In this document: positions 14,110 through 22,798 of the stretch, piece after piece
How positions within the stretch are numbered: the stretch's first letter is position 1
Layout of the letters: each line of letters begins with the position of its first letter
Source: JAHFKM01 sp035655455
GTDB lineage: Archaea; Nanobdellota; Nanobdellia; SCGC-AAA011-G17; GW2011-AR18
Reading direction: 5' to 3'
Length of the DNA stretch: 34,381 bases
NCBI GenBank assembly: GCA_035655455.1
Contig: DASRUL010000016.1
Span: forward strand, 1-34,381
Translations under genes and position numbers: made by a program
The notes under the pieces: model-generated
Told to the model about the DNA's origin: nothing
Databases searched by the model: none
Seen by the model: only the letters and a program-made list of their open reading frames with translations

Positions 14110-15915
14110 TTACTCAATTACTTCATTTAATTTTGCCTTAAACACCGCCTTTGACATAAACCCAGAAAAGCGCGCCACTTCCCTTTCTCTGTGGAAAACA
14201 ATAATTGTTGGAATTGACATTACATTCAACTTACCCGCAACCTCAGGCTCATCATCCACATTCAGCTTCGCAAACTTCACCTTCGTCAATTCCTTACCAA
14301 CCTCCTCAAAAACAGGAGACATCACCTTGCAGGGACCGCAGTTATGAGCTAAAAAGCCATTTGCAATAAAATTATGATTCTTCTCCATCGTTATCTTTTG
14401 CACAGCATTAAGATAAATGTCCTTTATCATTTGCACCGATTCCCAAACAAGACCTTTAGGCAACCCTCTTGTGCTCTCTCTTAACCAGCGCGGGTATTTC
14501 ATATAATGTTTCTTAACCGTCGGCTTTACGTCTCTCTTTGTCCACGACCAAATTTGAGAATAATTGACACCCAATCTTCTTGAAATCATTTTAGGATCAT
14601 AACCTTTTTTCTTATTAAACTCCCTTGCTGCTTGATAGTTACCTAACCACTCCTTCCTTTTATATAAGATTCTCCGAATAAACTCGCTCGCATACATAGA
14701 CGTTCTGTCTTTAGTATAAGAATATCTGTAACCGATATTTTTATAGATCGAAAAGGCGTTCTCGAAATTGTTCTTTAGAGCGATATGAACAATCTTGGAC
14801 CTCTTACCATTCTTTTTTAGATAAGTATCCTCTTCCACGCTGATTCCACCAACTTCAACATTAAACTCCTTAAATAAGCGAGAGAGTTGATGTGCCAGTT
14901 TTAGCCCTGTATCTAGGACTTCTGGCTCTTTGTGGAATTCTATGTCATTTATTGTTAGGTTATTATACGGCTCTTTTCCCTCTCTTTTGCTTAACCCTAT
15001 GATTATTTTAGGTCCATCTCCACCAAGGTACGCTGCTAAAAACTCTCTTTTTATCAAGGTGTCCTTCGTTCGCATTAGCCAGTTAGGTAGACTGTAACCG
15101 GTGGATGTCTTATCTCCTACAGGGCACCCTAATGTTTTGAGCAATAGCCATAATGAAGTCGAACAGACCTTAATACTTATCGTATTGATAGTATATTCCC
15201 TTCCGTTAACCCTTATTCTGCTTCTCCGTTTTTTTAGATGAACTTTATCAAATCCTAAATCCTCTAAATCTTCTCTTAAACAGTCAACGTCATTTTTTGT
15301 CCCTAGTGAAAAACTTACCTCTCGATAGTTGTTTTTCTTTTGTTTATAGAGATTTCCATCTGAAAATGCCGCTCCTAAGAGTCGAGCGAGAATTGTTATT
15401 TTTGGATTGTTCAACCTTAACGGTAACAGCGCTTTTTCTTTTAACTCACTCACGTACTCTTTGATCCTCATCCCCTTCTCGGCGTTCAAAATAAGATTGT
15501 CCTCAGCGACAATTACCTTTTCACTCTTATAATTCCCTATACTTTCGTAGAGCGGCATTATCGCCACACTTTCTCCTACCTTCAACCTAGCTGCCTTTTT
15601 CCAACCCTCAGGCGTAAAAAATTCATGTTCATCTGTTACCTTTATTCTTCTCTCAGTTTCTGTAATTATCTCCTTACAATGACCAAGTTTTTCTGATGTA
15701 AAAGATCTTTTAACCTTATCACCAATTAATTCTTTTCCATCATAAGTTATTAGGCGTTCTCCTTCTCCAATATCCTTTGCTTGTTTTAGCTCGTTGTTTT
15801 CTTTTAGAATCTTTGTGGTAGGGTCAACACACCATTCAGCCCAAAAATCAACAGCAACGAGATTATTCTTCTGCAAAAAATCCTTAAAATTTCCAGTTTT
15901 TAATTCTGTTACCAT
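14110..15915 (-). CDS. trxA: Thioredoxin interrupted by an intein (precursor)
   Basis: The 601-residue precursor consists of 28 extein residues (to DFWAEW), a 497-residue intein and 76 extein residues beginning CGPCKVMSPVFEEVG. Joined, they give a 104-residue thioredoxin with WCGPCK, the cis-proline in MSIPTIIVF and normal length. The intein sits directly before the first cysteine of CGPC, so the catalytic nucleophile also serves as the +1 splicing residue. I chose the ATG at 15915; a TTG two codons upstream is the alternative. The CTATATAAAC box at 15941-15950 places transcription start near the ATG. It lies downstream of ribonucleotide reductase, for which thioredoxin is the usual reductant. 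Confidence 0.95.
   Translation of the reverse strand: MVTELKTGNFKDFLQKNNLVAVDFWAEWCVDPTTKILKENNELKQAKDIGEGERLITYDGKELIGDKVKRSFTSEKLGHCKEIITETERRIKVTDEHEFFTPEGWKKAARLKVGESVAIMPLYESIGNYKSEKVIVAEDNLILNAEKGMRIKEYVSELKEKALLPLRLNNPKITILARLLGAAFSDGNLYKQKKNNYREVSFSLGTKNDVDCLREDLEDLGFDKVHLKKRRSRIRVNGREYTINTISIKVCSTSLWLLLKTLGCPVGDKTSTGYSLPNWLMRTKDTLIKREFLAAYLGGDGPKIIIGLSKREGKEPYNNLTINDIEFHKEPEVLDTGLKLAHQLSRLFKEFNVEVGGISVEEDTYLKKNGKRSKIVHIALKNNFENAFSIYKNIGYRYSYTKDRTSMYASEFIRRILYKRKEWLGNYQAAREFNKKKGYDPKMISRRLGVNYSQIWSWTKRDVKPTVKKHYMKYPRWLRESTRGLPKGLVWESVQMIKDIYLNAVQKITMEKNHNFIANGFLAHNCGPCKVMSPVFEEVGKELTKVKFAKLNVDDEPEVAGKLNVMSIPTIIVFHREREVARFSGFMSKAVFKAKLNEVIE
14341..15831 (-). mobile_element. Thioredoxin intein with LAGLIDADG endonuclease domain
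   Basis: Residues 29-525 of the precursor. Splicing motifs are block A CVDPTTKIL with Cys1, block B with T94-x-x-H97 (VTDEHEFFTPEGW), block F NHNFIANGF and block G AHN (H524-N525) followed by Cys+1. The homing endonuclease has both LAGLIDADG motifs, LLGAAFSDG (179-187) and AAYLGGDG (294-301), with both acidic residues, so it may be active. A helix-turn-helix-like stretch (about 440-459, ISRRLGVNYSQIWSWTKRD) follows. By eye the segment is more AT-rich than the extein and neighbouring genes, which suits a mobile insert. Confidence 0.95.
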
Positions 15916-16059
15916 CCTCAAAAAATCCGAAAGGGCACACCTATATAAACTTTATTCGAAAAAGTTCAGAATTTTTTTTCCACAATAATTTTCTCTTTCA
16001 AATAGCCCTCATTCGCAGCATCTGCCAACGAATAAAAGAATACGTTAAAAAGCCGTTTC

Positions 16060-18690
16060 TTAACCGCACTCGCTAAACCCACAGTCAAAGCACGTTGGCT
16101 TCGAACAGCCGGACACAATCCCCACATTCGCGCTGAAACACTTCGGACAATACAACGAGCTTGCCAAATAAGCTGTATCCTCAATCGCAGCCAGCACCTC
16201 AGCCTCCTTCCTACTCTGGGGACCGACCTCAATAAAAGAGCCCTTCGAAATATGGGCACCATCAATCTGCTCCACGGAAGGCAACACCGGTTGCTGCATC
16301 TGTTGCGCTTCAGCCAGCTTCATCTGGCCATCAAAACTCGGAATCTTTCCAGTCTTAATCAGATGATCGCGCAACGCCTTCGAGAGACCATGCGGAATGG
16401 AATCCACACGCTTCGGGCCAAACCCAAACGGCTTGTCGCCCTTAATCGAATTCAAATGCTTCAACAACCTGACCGGGTTTCCACCACTCTGCAAATACTT
16501 CGAAATCATAATCCCCAAAGAGCACGCAAGACCAGAAATCTCAGTCCCAGCAGGAGACAGATTCACAAACATCTTCGTCGGACCGACCTCATCATAATTA
16601 ATATGCACATGCAACGGCCCATACCCAGTCATGATCTCATAATAATCAGACTGCTCCATCGCGTTCCTCTTCCTTACTCTTATCTGCTCCATCGCGACCT
16701 GCTTCTCCTCTTTCTTCTTCTCGGACAAGTTCAGCACCTGCTCGCTCTTGCTTCCGTCACGGTAGATCGTCACGCCCTTACACCCCTTCTCATACGCAAG
16801 CATGTACACCTCACGCACTTCCTCAGCAGTCGCCTCATTCCTCAAGTTCACTGTCTTCGAAACAGCATTGTTCGTGTACTTCTGGAACGCGACCTGAGCC
16901 CTACAATGATCCAACGGAGACAAATCATGCGACGTTAAAAATATCTTTTGGATATCCACAGGAATCTCAGGAATACCAAGAACAGCCTTATGGTTTTTCT
17001 CAATCTTATCCCACAACTCCTGTTCCTTCAAGCCAAAGAAGTTATGCTCCTGCGCAACCTTCCTAAACAACGGATTAATCTCGTAAAACGTATCCTTCGC
17101 CTCTGGCTTCTCACCATTCTTCAATGCGTCAATCGCCTTCGCATTGTACCGAACATACACAATCGCAAAAAACGGCTCAATCCCAGATCCCTGCAAACCA
17201 GCAGCAATCGCGATCGTTCCAGTCGGCGCAATCGTCGTTCGCGCACAATGCCTTGGCTTGAACTCTTTACCTCTAAAATGCGGACCGTGTCTGTCAAAGA
17301 TACTGCTCTTCCAATTCGGAAAGACACCGCGCTCAGCAGCCAGCCTCTCGGAAGCAGCCAACGCCTCGTTATCAATAAATTTCATCACCTCTTCAGCCTT
17401 TGACAACGCCTTTTCAGAATTATAAGGAACACGCATCATCGCCAGCGCCTCAGCCCAACCCATCACTCCAAGACCAATCCGCCTATTGCCTTTCGCCAAC
17501 ACCTCAATCTCGGGCAACGGATAATTATTCATATCAATCACATTATCCAAAAAATGCACACACAAATGAACACATTTTTTCAACCGCTCCCAATCCATAT
17601 CAGTATTCGTACTATTCACAAATTTGGATAAGGTAATGCTGCCGAGATTGCATGGCTCATACGGGAGCAACGGTTGCTCCCCACATGGATTCGTAGACTC
17701 AATCTGACCAAGATGCGGCGTAGGATTTGAATCAGTATTGTTGATCCTATCAATCACCACAAACCCTGGATCGCCAGTTTCCCACGCAGACTGCACCATC
17801 TGATCAAACACTTCCTTCGCATTCAACCTTTTCACAACCTCATTGTTTCTTGGATTCACAAGCTCAAACTCCTCATTCTTCTTCACTTTTTCCATGAACC
17901 TCTCATCAATCGCGACAGAAATATTAAAGTTGTCCAAGAAGCCTTTTTGTTTTTTACAATGGATAAAATCCATAATATCTGGGTGGTAGACAGAGAGGAT
18001 TCCCATGTTGGCACCACGCCTCATTCCACCTTGACGCACTTGCTGCGTGACACTATCAATTATTTTAAAAGGTGACAACGGACCAGACGCAACACCACTT
18101 GTACTTTTTACAAAGTCTCCCTTCGGCCTCACACGAGAAGCAGAAAATCCTGTACCACCGCCAGACTGATGAATAATTGCTGTATCCATCGCAGTCTTCA
18201 TCCACCCTTCAATTGAATCCTCAATCGGCAACACATAACACGCGGACAACTGTTGCAACGGCCTGCCAGCATTCATCAATGTCGGAGAGTTCGGCAAAAA
18301 CTCGAAGTTCGCCATCAAATTATAAAACTCATCCCTTGTCTTTTCATAAAGAGCAGCAACCTGAGTATTGTCCCTCACGATCAAGTGCAAATTATTCAAG
18401 AATTTTTTAAAATTCGCACTCCGCTCATTCAAACTAACAAGCCCATGATGTAACAAGAACATCTTCAACGTCTTCTTCTCGAAGACCTCTTTTTCCAGAA
18501 TTTTATAAGAAACACCATTATACATCTGATGCAGCGGAACGAGCTTTGAATGAAGAACATCAGCCAAAGCGATGTTGCTTGCAACAAGATCCAGCCAAGC
18601 CTCAACACTCGGCGCATCCTTCAAATACTTATCTTTAATCACCTTTTCCTGGTTTTCAGTCAACAGAATTTTCTGCCTCTTTTTCTCCAT
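16060..18690 (-). CDS. nrdJ: Adenosylcobalamin-dependent (class II) ribonucleotide reductase
   Basis: 876 residues. The active site has NPCGEQPLLPYEPCNLGS (334-351), with C336 the thiyl-radical cysteine and N334/E338 beside it, and C151 (LSACYVLP) and C347 as the redox pair. SGGGTGFSASRVRPKGD (176-192) and VRQGGMRRGANMG (218-230) are class II features. The C-terminal region (SGLACSLGIMISKYLQSGG) is the B12-dependent RNR extension, ending in a four-cysteine zinc ribbon (CPKC...CFDC) whose cysteines may relay electrons from thioredoxin. No intein is present, although this family is often invaded. AAGGTGG precedes the ATG, and CCTTATAAATC near 18742-18752 is the likely TATA box. Confidence 0.97.
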   Translation of the reverse strand: MEKKRQKILLTENQEKVIKDKYLKDAPSVEAWLDLVASNIALADVLHSKLVPLHQMYNGVSYKILEKEVFEKKTLKMFLLHHGLVSLNERSANFKKFLNNLHLIVRDNTQVAALYEKTRDEFYNLMANFEFLPNSPTLMNAGRPLQQLSACYVLPIEDSIEGWMKTAMDTAIIHQSGGGTGFSASRVRPKGDFVKSTSGVASGPLSPFKIIDSVTQQVRQGGMRRGANMGILSVYHPDIMDFIHCKKQKGFLDNFNISVAIDERFMEKVKKNEEFELVNPRNNEVVKRLNAKEVFDQMVQSAWETGDPGFVVIDRINNTDSNPTPHLGQIESTNPCGEQPLLPYEPCNLGSITLSKFVNSTNTDMDWERLKKCVHLCVHFLDNVIDMNNYPLPEIEVLAKGNRRIGLGVMGWAEALAMMRVPYNSEKALSKAEEVMKFIDNEALAASERLAAERGVFPNWKSSIFDRHGPHFRGKEFKPRHCARTTIAPTGTIAIAAGLQGSGIEPFFAIVYVRYNAKAIDALKNGEKPEAKDTFYEINPLFRKVAQEHNFFGLKEQELWDKIEKNHKAVLGIPEIPVDIQKIFLTSHDLSPLDHCRAQVAFQKYTNNAVSKTVNLRNEATAEEVREVYMLAYEKGCKGVTIYRDGSKSEQVLNLSEKKKEEKQVAMEQIRVRKRNAMEQSDYYEIMTGYGPLHVHINYDEVGPTKMFVNLSPAGTEISGLACSLGIMISKYLQSGGNPVRLLKHLNSIKGDKPFGFGPKRVDSIPHGLSKALRDHLIKTGKIPSFDGQMKLAEAQQMQQPVLPSVEQIDGAHISKGSFIEVGPQSRKEAEVLAAIEDTAYLASSLYCPKCFSANVGIVSGCSKPTCFDCGFSECG

Positions 18691-18887
18691 CTTTGCGCCA
18701 CCTTTTCAAGAAATTATTATAATTATTACCACACAAAGTTGATTTATAAGGATTTGTTATTTTTAGCAATAGTTTGCCAACATCTATGTTCCAGACGTGA
18801 AATTCAAACAAAGTGATAACAAATTATTACTCAAAAAAGATACGCTTATCATTTAACTGCAGAAGAATGTCTTATCTTCTTAAGACT

Positions 18888-20525
18888 TCACTTATCCATC
18901 TCATCTTTATCCTGCACATATCTCTCTCCACGACGAATTGCATGATCCGCTTTCGCAAGTTCCCAACCAATATAAGCCATATGCGCAGGATCATTTGGTC
19001 CATGAAGCGCAATTCTATCTCGTAATTTCCGGGGTGTTCCTGAAAACTCATCAATTTTTCCTTCTAGAGCATGATGCTCTACACGCACAATATCTCCTTC
19101 TTGAGCGAATATATAATGTCCCCTCGGATCATCAAAACAAGGATAAAACTTATGATGACCTTCTAATACTCTCTCAGCATCAACCCAATTTTTCTCATAA
19201 ATCTGTGCGCTCTCACTCGTGAGCGTAAGCATCCCTGGAGGAATCTTCTCCCCTCTTACCTTAGACACTCCCTCCGCCATGAATTTTTGTAACCCTAAAA
19301 ATCCAAACGCGTTCATCGGCCAACCCTCGTACATATCATGGCTTCTAAACGTTACATTTATATTTAATCTTCCGTCCTTATATAACGGATGTACTGTTAC
19401 AGCACATGGACTGCTATCCCTCTTCGCAGTCAGCTCTAAAGCTGGATTCCACGTGCTTATCACTACATTCTTGCTATAGAGATCCCTAACTAAAACATCA
19501 ATTGCTTCTTGAACTTGATCAATGACAACACGACGTACTCCCTCAACCTCCATAATTTTTTCCCCGTCTTTCCATCGGGTAGACTCCTCCGTAACAAGCG
19601 ATTTATATGCCCGCATCTTCCCCCCATAGGCATATTTCATCTCAGGCGGTGGATTTGATGAAAGTATTTGTGTAGCAATATACTCCCGGATTGCTTCTTC
19701 ATTTAAATTTAGAAATGGATACCGCTCTAGTTTCGGAGAATCCGGATCCTCTTCCAGAATAATAGCCACAAGCGAATTTAATTCCCTTACTTTTCTTCCT
19801 TCTTCTCCTTTAGGAGCCTCTTCCATCAAGGATAACCCCCCATATCTCATGATCTGATCAACTACCTGCAACCATGTTGCTCCAACAGTATCCCCCTTAA
19901 CAACAATTGACCCTCCTTCAAACGGCATAATGCTCGACTTTGGCTTCGAAAGTTCTAACATCGTTATATCCCTCGACGGTCCTTCATGCGGGATATCATC
20001 GAGGAGTTGATTCGCGCGCGCAATCTGCTCGCTAAGCGATCCCTTTTCTGATAGATCATGCAACGCAACGTCCATGCTTAACATGTTCGCAAACTCAACA
20101 GGAATTCCCCCATCAATACCAAACTCCTCGTTGCCAATTATTCTCCGTTCATCATCCACTCCATTCTGAAAATATCCTCGTAAACTCCTTCCACTGTTTG
20201 ATTTAGGATCTTTCTTTAATTCTGTCCCTAGACAAATAATATGTCTAATATAAGGATTAGCCGCCACGTTCACAATCATAGGGTTAAGCCCCGATCTTGC
20301 TGAATATAAATTGCTGGCAACAGACAATCGCGGATGATTCTCTTTTAGAGCATTTCCCTCCGCACCATGCGAAGCTAATATTTTTCCGGCCTGCGTCCAG
20401 AAATACACAACCCCAATATCTGCAGTTGGGTCATCTCTTACTACCCCTTCTGTTCTTAATCTCGCTCCCATCACCACAGGCCATCTTAATTCACGCACCC
20501 TCTCCGCAAGATCCTTCATTTTCAT
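18888..20525 (-). CDS. MtrA-like domain fused to thymidylate synthase
   Basis: 545 residues. The N-terminal part (about 15-157) resembles MtrA/DUF4346: WPVVMGARL, VNVAANPYIRHIICLGTELK, SGRSLRGYFQNGVDDERRIIG and IPVEFANML follow the MtrA order. The C-terminal part is a thymidylate synthase: catalytic C374 in SSPCAVTV, RSHD (394-397) and WPMNAFG with N405. It would make dTMP from dUMP. MtrA in methanogens binds a corrinoid and passes a methyl group from methanopterin; whether this domain binds corrinoid or folate is open. It lies between the dUTPase-like and ribonucleotide reductase genes. Two ATGs (20525, 20519) compete; TATA-like ATATTTAAAAAGG is near 20553-20565. Confidence 0.8.
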   Translation of the reverse strand: MKMKDLAERVRELRWPVVMGARLRTEGVVRDDPTADIGVVYFWTQAGKILASHGAEGNALKENHPRLSVASNLYSARSGLNPMIVNVAANPYIRHIICLGTELKKDPKSNSGRSLRGYFQNGVDDERRIIGNEEFGIDGGIPVEFANMLSMDVALHDLSEKGSLSEQIARANQLLDDIPHEGPSRDITMLELSKPKSSIMPFEGGSIVVKGDTVGATWLQVVDQIMRYGGLSLMEEAPKGEEGRKVRELNSLVAIILEEDPDSPKLERYPFLNLNEEAIREYIATQILSSNPPPEMKYAYGGKMRAYKSLVTEESTRWKDGEKIMEVEGVRRVVIDQVQEAIDVLVRDLYSKNVVISTWNPALELTAKRDSSPCAVTVHPLYKDGRLNINVTFRSHDMYEGWPMNAFGFLGLQKFMAEGVSKVRGEKIPPGMLTLTSESAQIYEKNWVDAERVLEGHHKFYPCFDDPRGHYIFAQEGDIVRVEHHALEGKIDEFSGTPRKLRDRIALHGPNDPAHMAYIGWELAKADHAIRRGERYVQDKDEMDK

Positions 20526-20585
20526 TCCTTTTTTCTTTATACAAATTTTATCCTTTTTAAATATAATTGTCCCTTAACCTATAAT

Positions 20586-21044
20586 TTACTTCACTTTCTT
20601 AACCACACCAAAAAACCCTTCAGAATCTTGCATTTCTTTTACCATTTCAACTAAATTCCTTACTCTCACCTGACCATTTTCAGGGTCAATCATTTTTACC
20701 ACCGGATACTCAAAAACTTCCAACAGATACGTATGTTTCCCTACCCCAATAATACCATTGTTCGCGCGCATCTCTTCTAAGACCGTATCTCTCTCATTAA
20801 ATGGCGTTTCATCATGCCAATAAAACAAATACTCAAATCCATTCAACTCTAGAAAACCTTTCATTCTCTCGTCATGCACAAGAAATCCATTTTTTGAAGG
20901 AGTTAAATCCTTAGCAATTTCACTTTGAGAAACTTTAATTCCATGCCTCTCAAGTATCGCTTGCAGTATAGAGCAGAGACAATAATCCTCTCTTTCTTGA
21001 GGCGTTAACGCATATTTAATTTTGAACTTCTCGTTGTCCCCCAC
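20586..21044 (-). CDS. Peptidase C39-like cysteine protease-fold protein
   Basis: 152 residues. EDYCLCSILQAILERHGIKV with a following SEIAKDL resembles the start of C39-like/papain-fold domains. C22 or C24 is the candidate nucleophile, H104 (GVGKHTYLLE) and D120 (MIDPENG) complete a triad in the right order. It has no signal peptide or transporter domain, so it is not a bacteriocin exporter. It starts at a GTG inside the end of the dUTPase-like gene (29-nt overlap), which places it in the deoxynucleotide operon. Its role there is unknown. The assignment is by motif order and is moderate. Confidence 0.6.
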   Translation of the reverse strand: MGDNEKFKIKYALTPQEREDYCLCSILQAILERHGIKVSQSEIAKDLTPSKNGFLVHDERMKGFLELNGFEYLFYWHDETPFNERDTVLEEMRANNGIIGVGKHTYLLEVFEYPVVKMIDPENGQVRVRNLVEMVKEMQDSEGFFGVVKKVK

Positions 21045-21609
21045 TTGTCACTCTTCCTCCCTGATGCTGCCCAGCATACGCCCTTTTAATCTCACCAATC
21101 ACAGGCTCAAATTCGATATTAAACATCCTCGCGCCCAACTCAAATTTAAACTCCTGATCACCCTGATTCTTTATTCCAAACGTTAATTGACCCTTATAGC
21201 CAGGATCTGTTTTAGTTGCATGAAAACTTACTCCACCTCTTTGTAAAGAACTTCTCGGCCATACTTTCGGAATTAAAAACCCTTCAGGGAATAAATCATC
21301 AAACTTTATTTTCTCAGATGGGGCATGAACAGTCTCAATCGTCGTCACAAGAAGATACTCTCCTGGCCTCATCACTATCAACTTGTTCCCCTCCTTTTCC
21401 ACATCACCTATCTCTTCCACTTTCGGAGAATACCTCTCCCTACTGCTCCCGTCTGCCGCAAGAAAACTATCACCAATTATTTTATGAACAAAACCCACCC
21501 TCAAATCAATCCCGGAACCTTCTGGATTATTTAGTTCTCTTTCAGATAAATTTCCTATTAATTCATAATCTTTATTTAATTCTAAGATTTTTAGCGCTGA
21601 AATTTTCAT
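21016..21609 (-). CDS. dUTPase/dCTP deaminase superfamily protein, dUTPase-like
   Basis: 197 residues of the dUTPase fold: GIDLRVG (33-39), WPRSSLQRGGV (117-127) and DPGYKGQLTFGIKNQG (135-150). In dCTP deaminases the fifth residue after the GYxG turn is the catalytic glutamate; here it is glycine, and QL....N.G matches motif 3 of true dUTPases. I therefore read it as a dUTPase (dUTP to dUMP + PPi) rather than a deaminase, though automatic annotation may call it dcd. It starts 1 nt after the large deaminase and overlaps the C39-like gene. It would feed the thymidylate synthase. Confidence 0.75.
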   Translation of the reverse strand: MKISALKILELNKDYELIGNLSERELNNPEGSGIDLRVGFVHKIIGDSFLAADGSSRERYSPKVEEIGDVEKEGNKLIVMRPGEYLLVTTIETVHAPSEKIKFDDLFPEGFLIPKVWPRSSLQRGGVSFHATKTDPGYKGQLTFGIKNQGDQEFKFELGARMFNIEFEPVIGEIKRAYAGQHQGGRVTSGGQREVQN

Positions 21610-21610
21610 T

Positions 21611-22741
21611 TTATTCTCCGTTTTTCTTGAATAGATCAGGCAATATTGATCTTAAATCCTTAAAATCCGTACTCCTCTTCTCCATATATCCCTCTTCTGG
21701 TTCCTCTAACATTCTATATACCTGGAACGTTGCTAATTTCTGACCATCTTGAATAATCAAGGGGGTATCCCTCGCCCTTATTTCAAAGACAATATGCGAA
21801 GGAACATTTTTACCCTCAGGATCATATCCATGCGAAGCATTTATCAAACCAGCATAGTGACATCTCATGTCCCCCAGCTGTGGGGCATACTCATCAATTT
21901 CTCCAGCAAGATACCGAGGCAACCTCACATGCTCTCTTGATTTCACTAAAGCAAATTCGCTAGGATGAAGCACTAAAATTCCACCTCCCTCTTCTCCTCC
22001 AAATTCTTCCCTAAAAAACCTTTCAGGAATATAATAGCCTTTTTTAGCCAAATCTAACGTTCTCTTATCCTCTCTTCCAAGATACGCCATTAACCCTCGT
22101 GGAGGAATATCCGCTCTAAACGCTAATTTCCCCGTTCTAGCCATGTTATGACGCTCTTGTTCATCATAGGCAGGTTTTCCTTTATCATCTGTCAGTATAG
22201 GATTACCTCTTAATTCTAGTTCTAATTCCGATCCTGAAAGGGGTTGTGGCTCACCTTCATAAAATCTTATTTGAGGTATTGCGGTTTTACCCGCATCAAC
22301 CACTATCGGGAAAGCTGTAGCGCTCACTTCTGCAAAAATCTCTCCCTTATAACCCCCTCTAATTATATCAAATTGAGGCATTCCATCTGTCATACACCTT
22401 AATGAAACTCCAATTCTTCCCCTTCCAGACTTATTAAATACTTTCGCGCTTATACTCTCAGGCAGGTTTAATGATTCTACGAGTCCCATCGCATATTGCT
22501 GCAGATGTTCAACATAAAACCTATTACGCGTAGAACTATCATCAACAATATTTCTTGAAGCAAGAGCATCCCTCACTCCCTGCCCGGGAAGAGGAAGGAA
22601 GCTTCCAAGTAATTTCCATTGTTCAGCAGCAATTCTTAAATCTAAGCTACTAGGATTGACTAAATCCGGATCAGCGCCAATAATGACCCCTTGTTCTATT
22701 AATTTTTTAATTCTCCAATCTGGCAGAACCCCTCTCTTCAT
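21611..22741 (-). CDS. dcd: dCTP deaminase, long bacterial-type (tandem dUTPase folds)
   Basis: 376 residues. GVLPDWRIKKLIEQGVI and NPSSLDLRI at the N-terminus are those of the long bacterial 2'-deoxycytidine 5'-triphosphate deaminases. The first fold has NKSGRGRIGV (103-112) and GGYKGEIFAEVS (129-140) with the catalytic-position glutamate E138. A second fold in the C-terminal half has GLINASHGYDPEG and HIVFEIRARD. It makes dUTP from dCTP. The presence of E138 here and its absence in the next gene suggests the two divide the work. Codon use looks more AT-rich than the ribosomal genes, compatible with transfer. Confidence 0.88.
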   Translation of the reverse strand: MKRGVLPDWRIKKLIEQGVIIGADPDLVNPSSLDLRIAAEQWKLLGSFLPLPGQGVRDALASRNIVDDSSTRNRFYVEHLQQYAMGLVESLNLPESISAKVFNKSGRGRIGVSLRCMTDGMPQFDIIRGGYKGEIFAEVSATAFPIVVDAGKTAIPQIRFYEGEPQPLSGSELELELRGNPILTDDKGKPAYDEQERHNMARTGKLAFRADIPPRGLMAYLGREDKRTLDLAKKGYYIPERFFREEFGGEEGGGILVLHPSEFALVKSREHVRLPRYLAGEIDEYAPQLGDMRCHYAGLINASHGYDPEGKNVPSHIVFEIRARDTPLIIQDGQKLATFQVYRMLEEPEEGYMEKRSTDFKDLRSILPDLFKKNGE

Positions 22742-22798
22742 AAGAAATCAGCTTTATTTGATCTTTTAAAAATTATTGTTCTTGGATATGCACTTCGC

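Noticed and set aside
15966..16265. Minus-strand frame overlapping the 3' end of nrdJ and reaching into the gap before thioredoxin
   Set aside because: Mostly shadow of nrdJ in another frame, Arg/Leu-rich; the short protein-like end in the gap has no start of its own.
16252..18453. Several plus-strand frames antisense to ribonucleotide reductase, the longest 228 codons
   Set aside because: They mirror a well-supported 876-residue gene and have no recognisable domain.
16060..18690. Intein inside ribonucleotide reductase
   Set aside because: Read through the usual insertion sites (around NPCGEQP and GGGTGFS); the protein is continuous and of normal length.
18691..18887. Cobalamin or other riboswitch upstream of the B12-dependent reductase
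   Set aside because: The region is AT-rich with a plausible TATA box and ribosome site but no B12-box-like sequence or convincing multi-stem fold.
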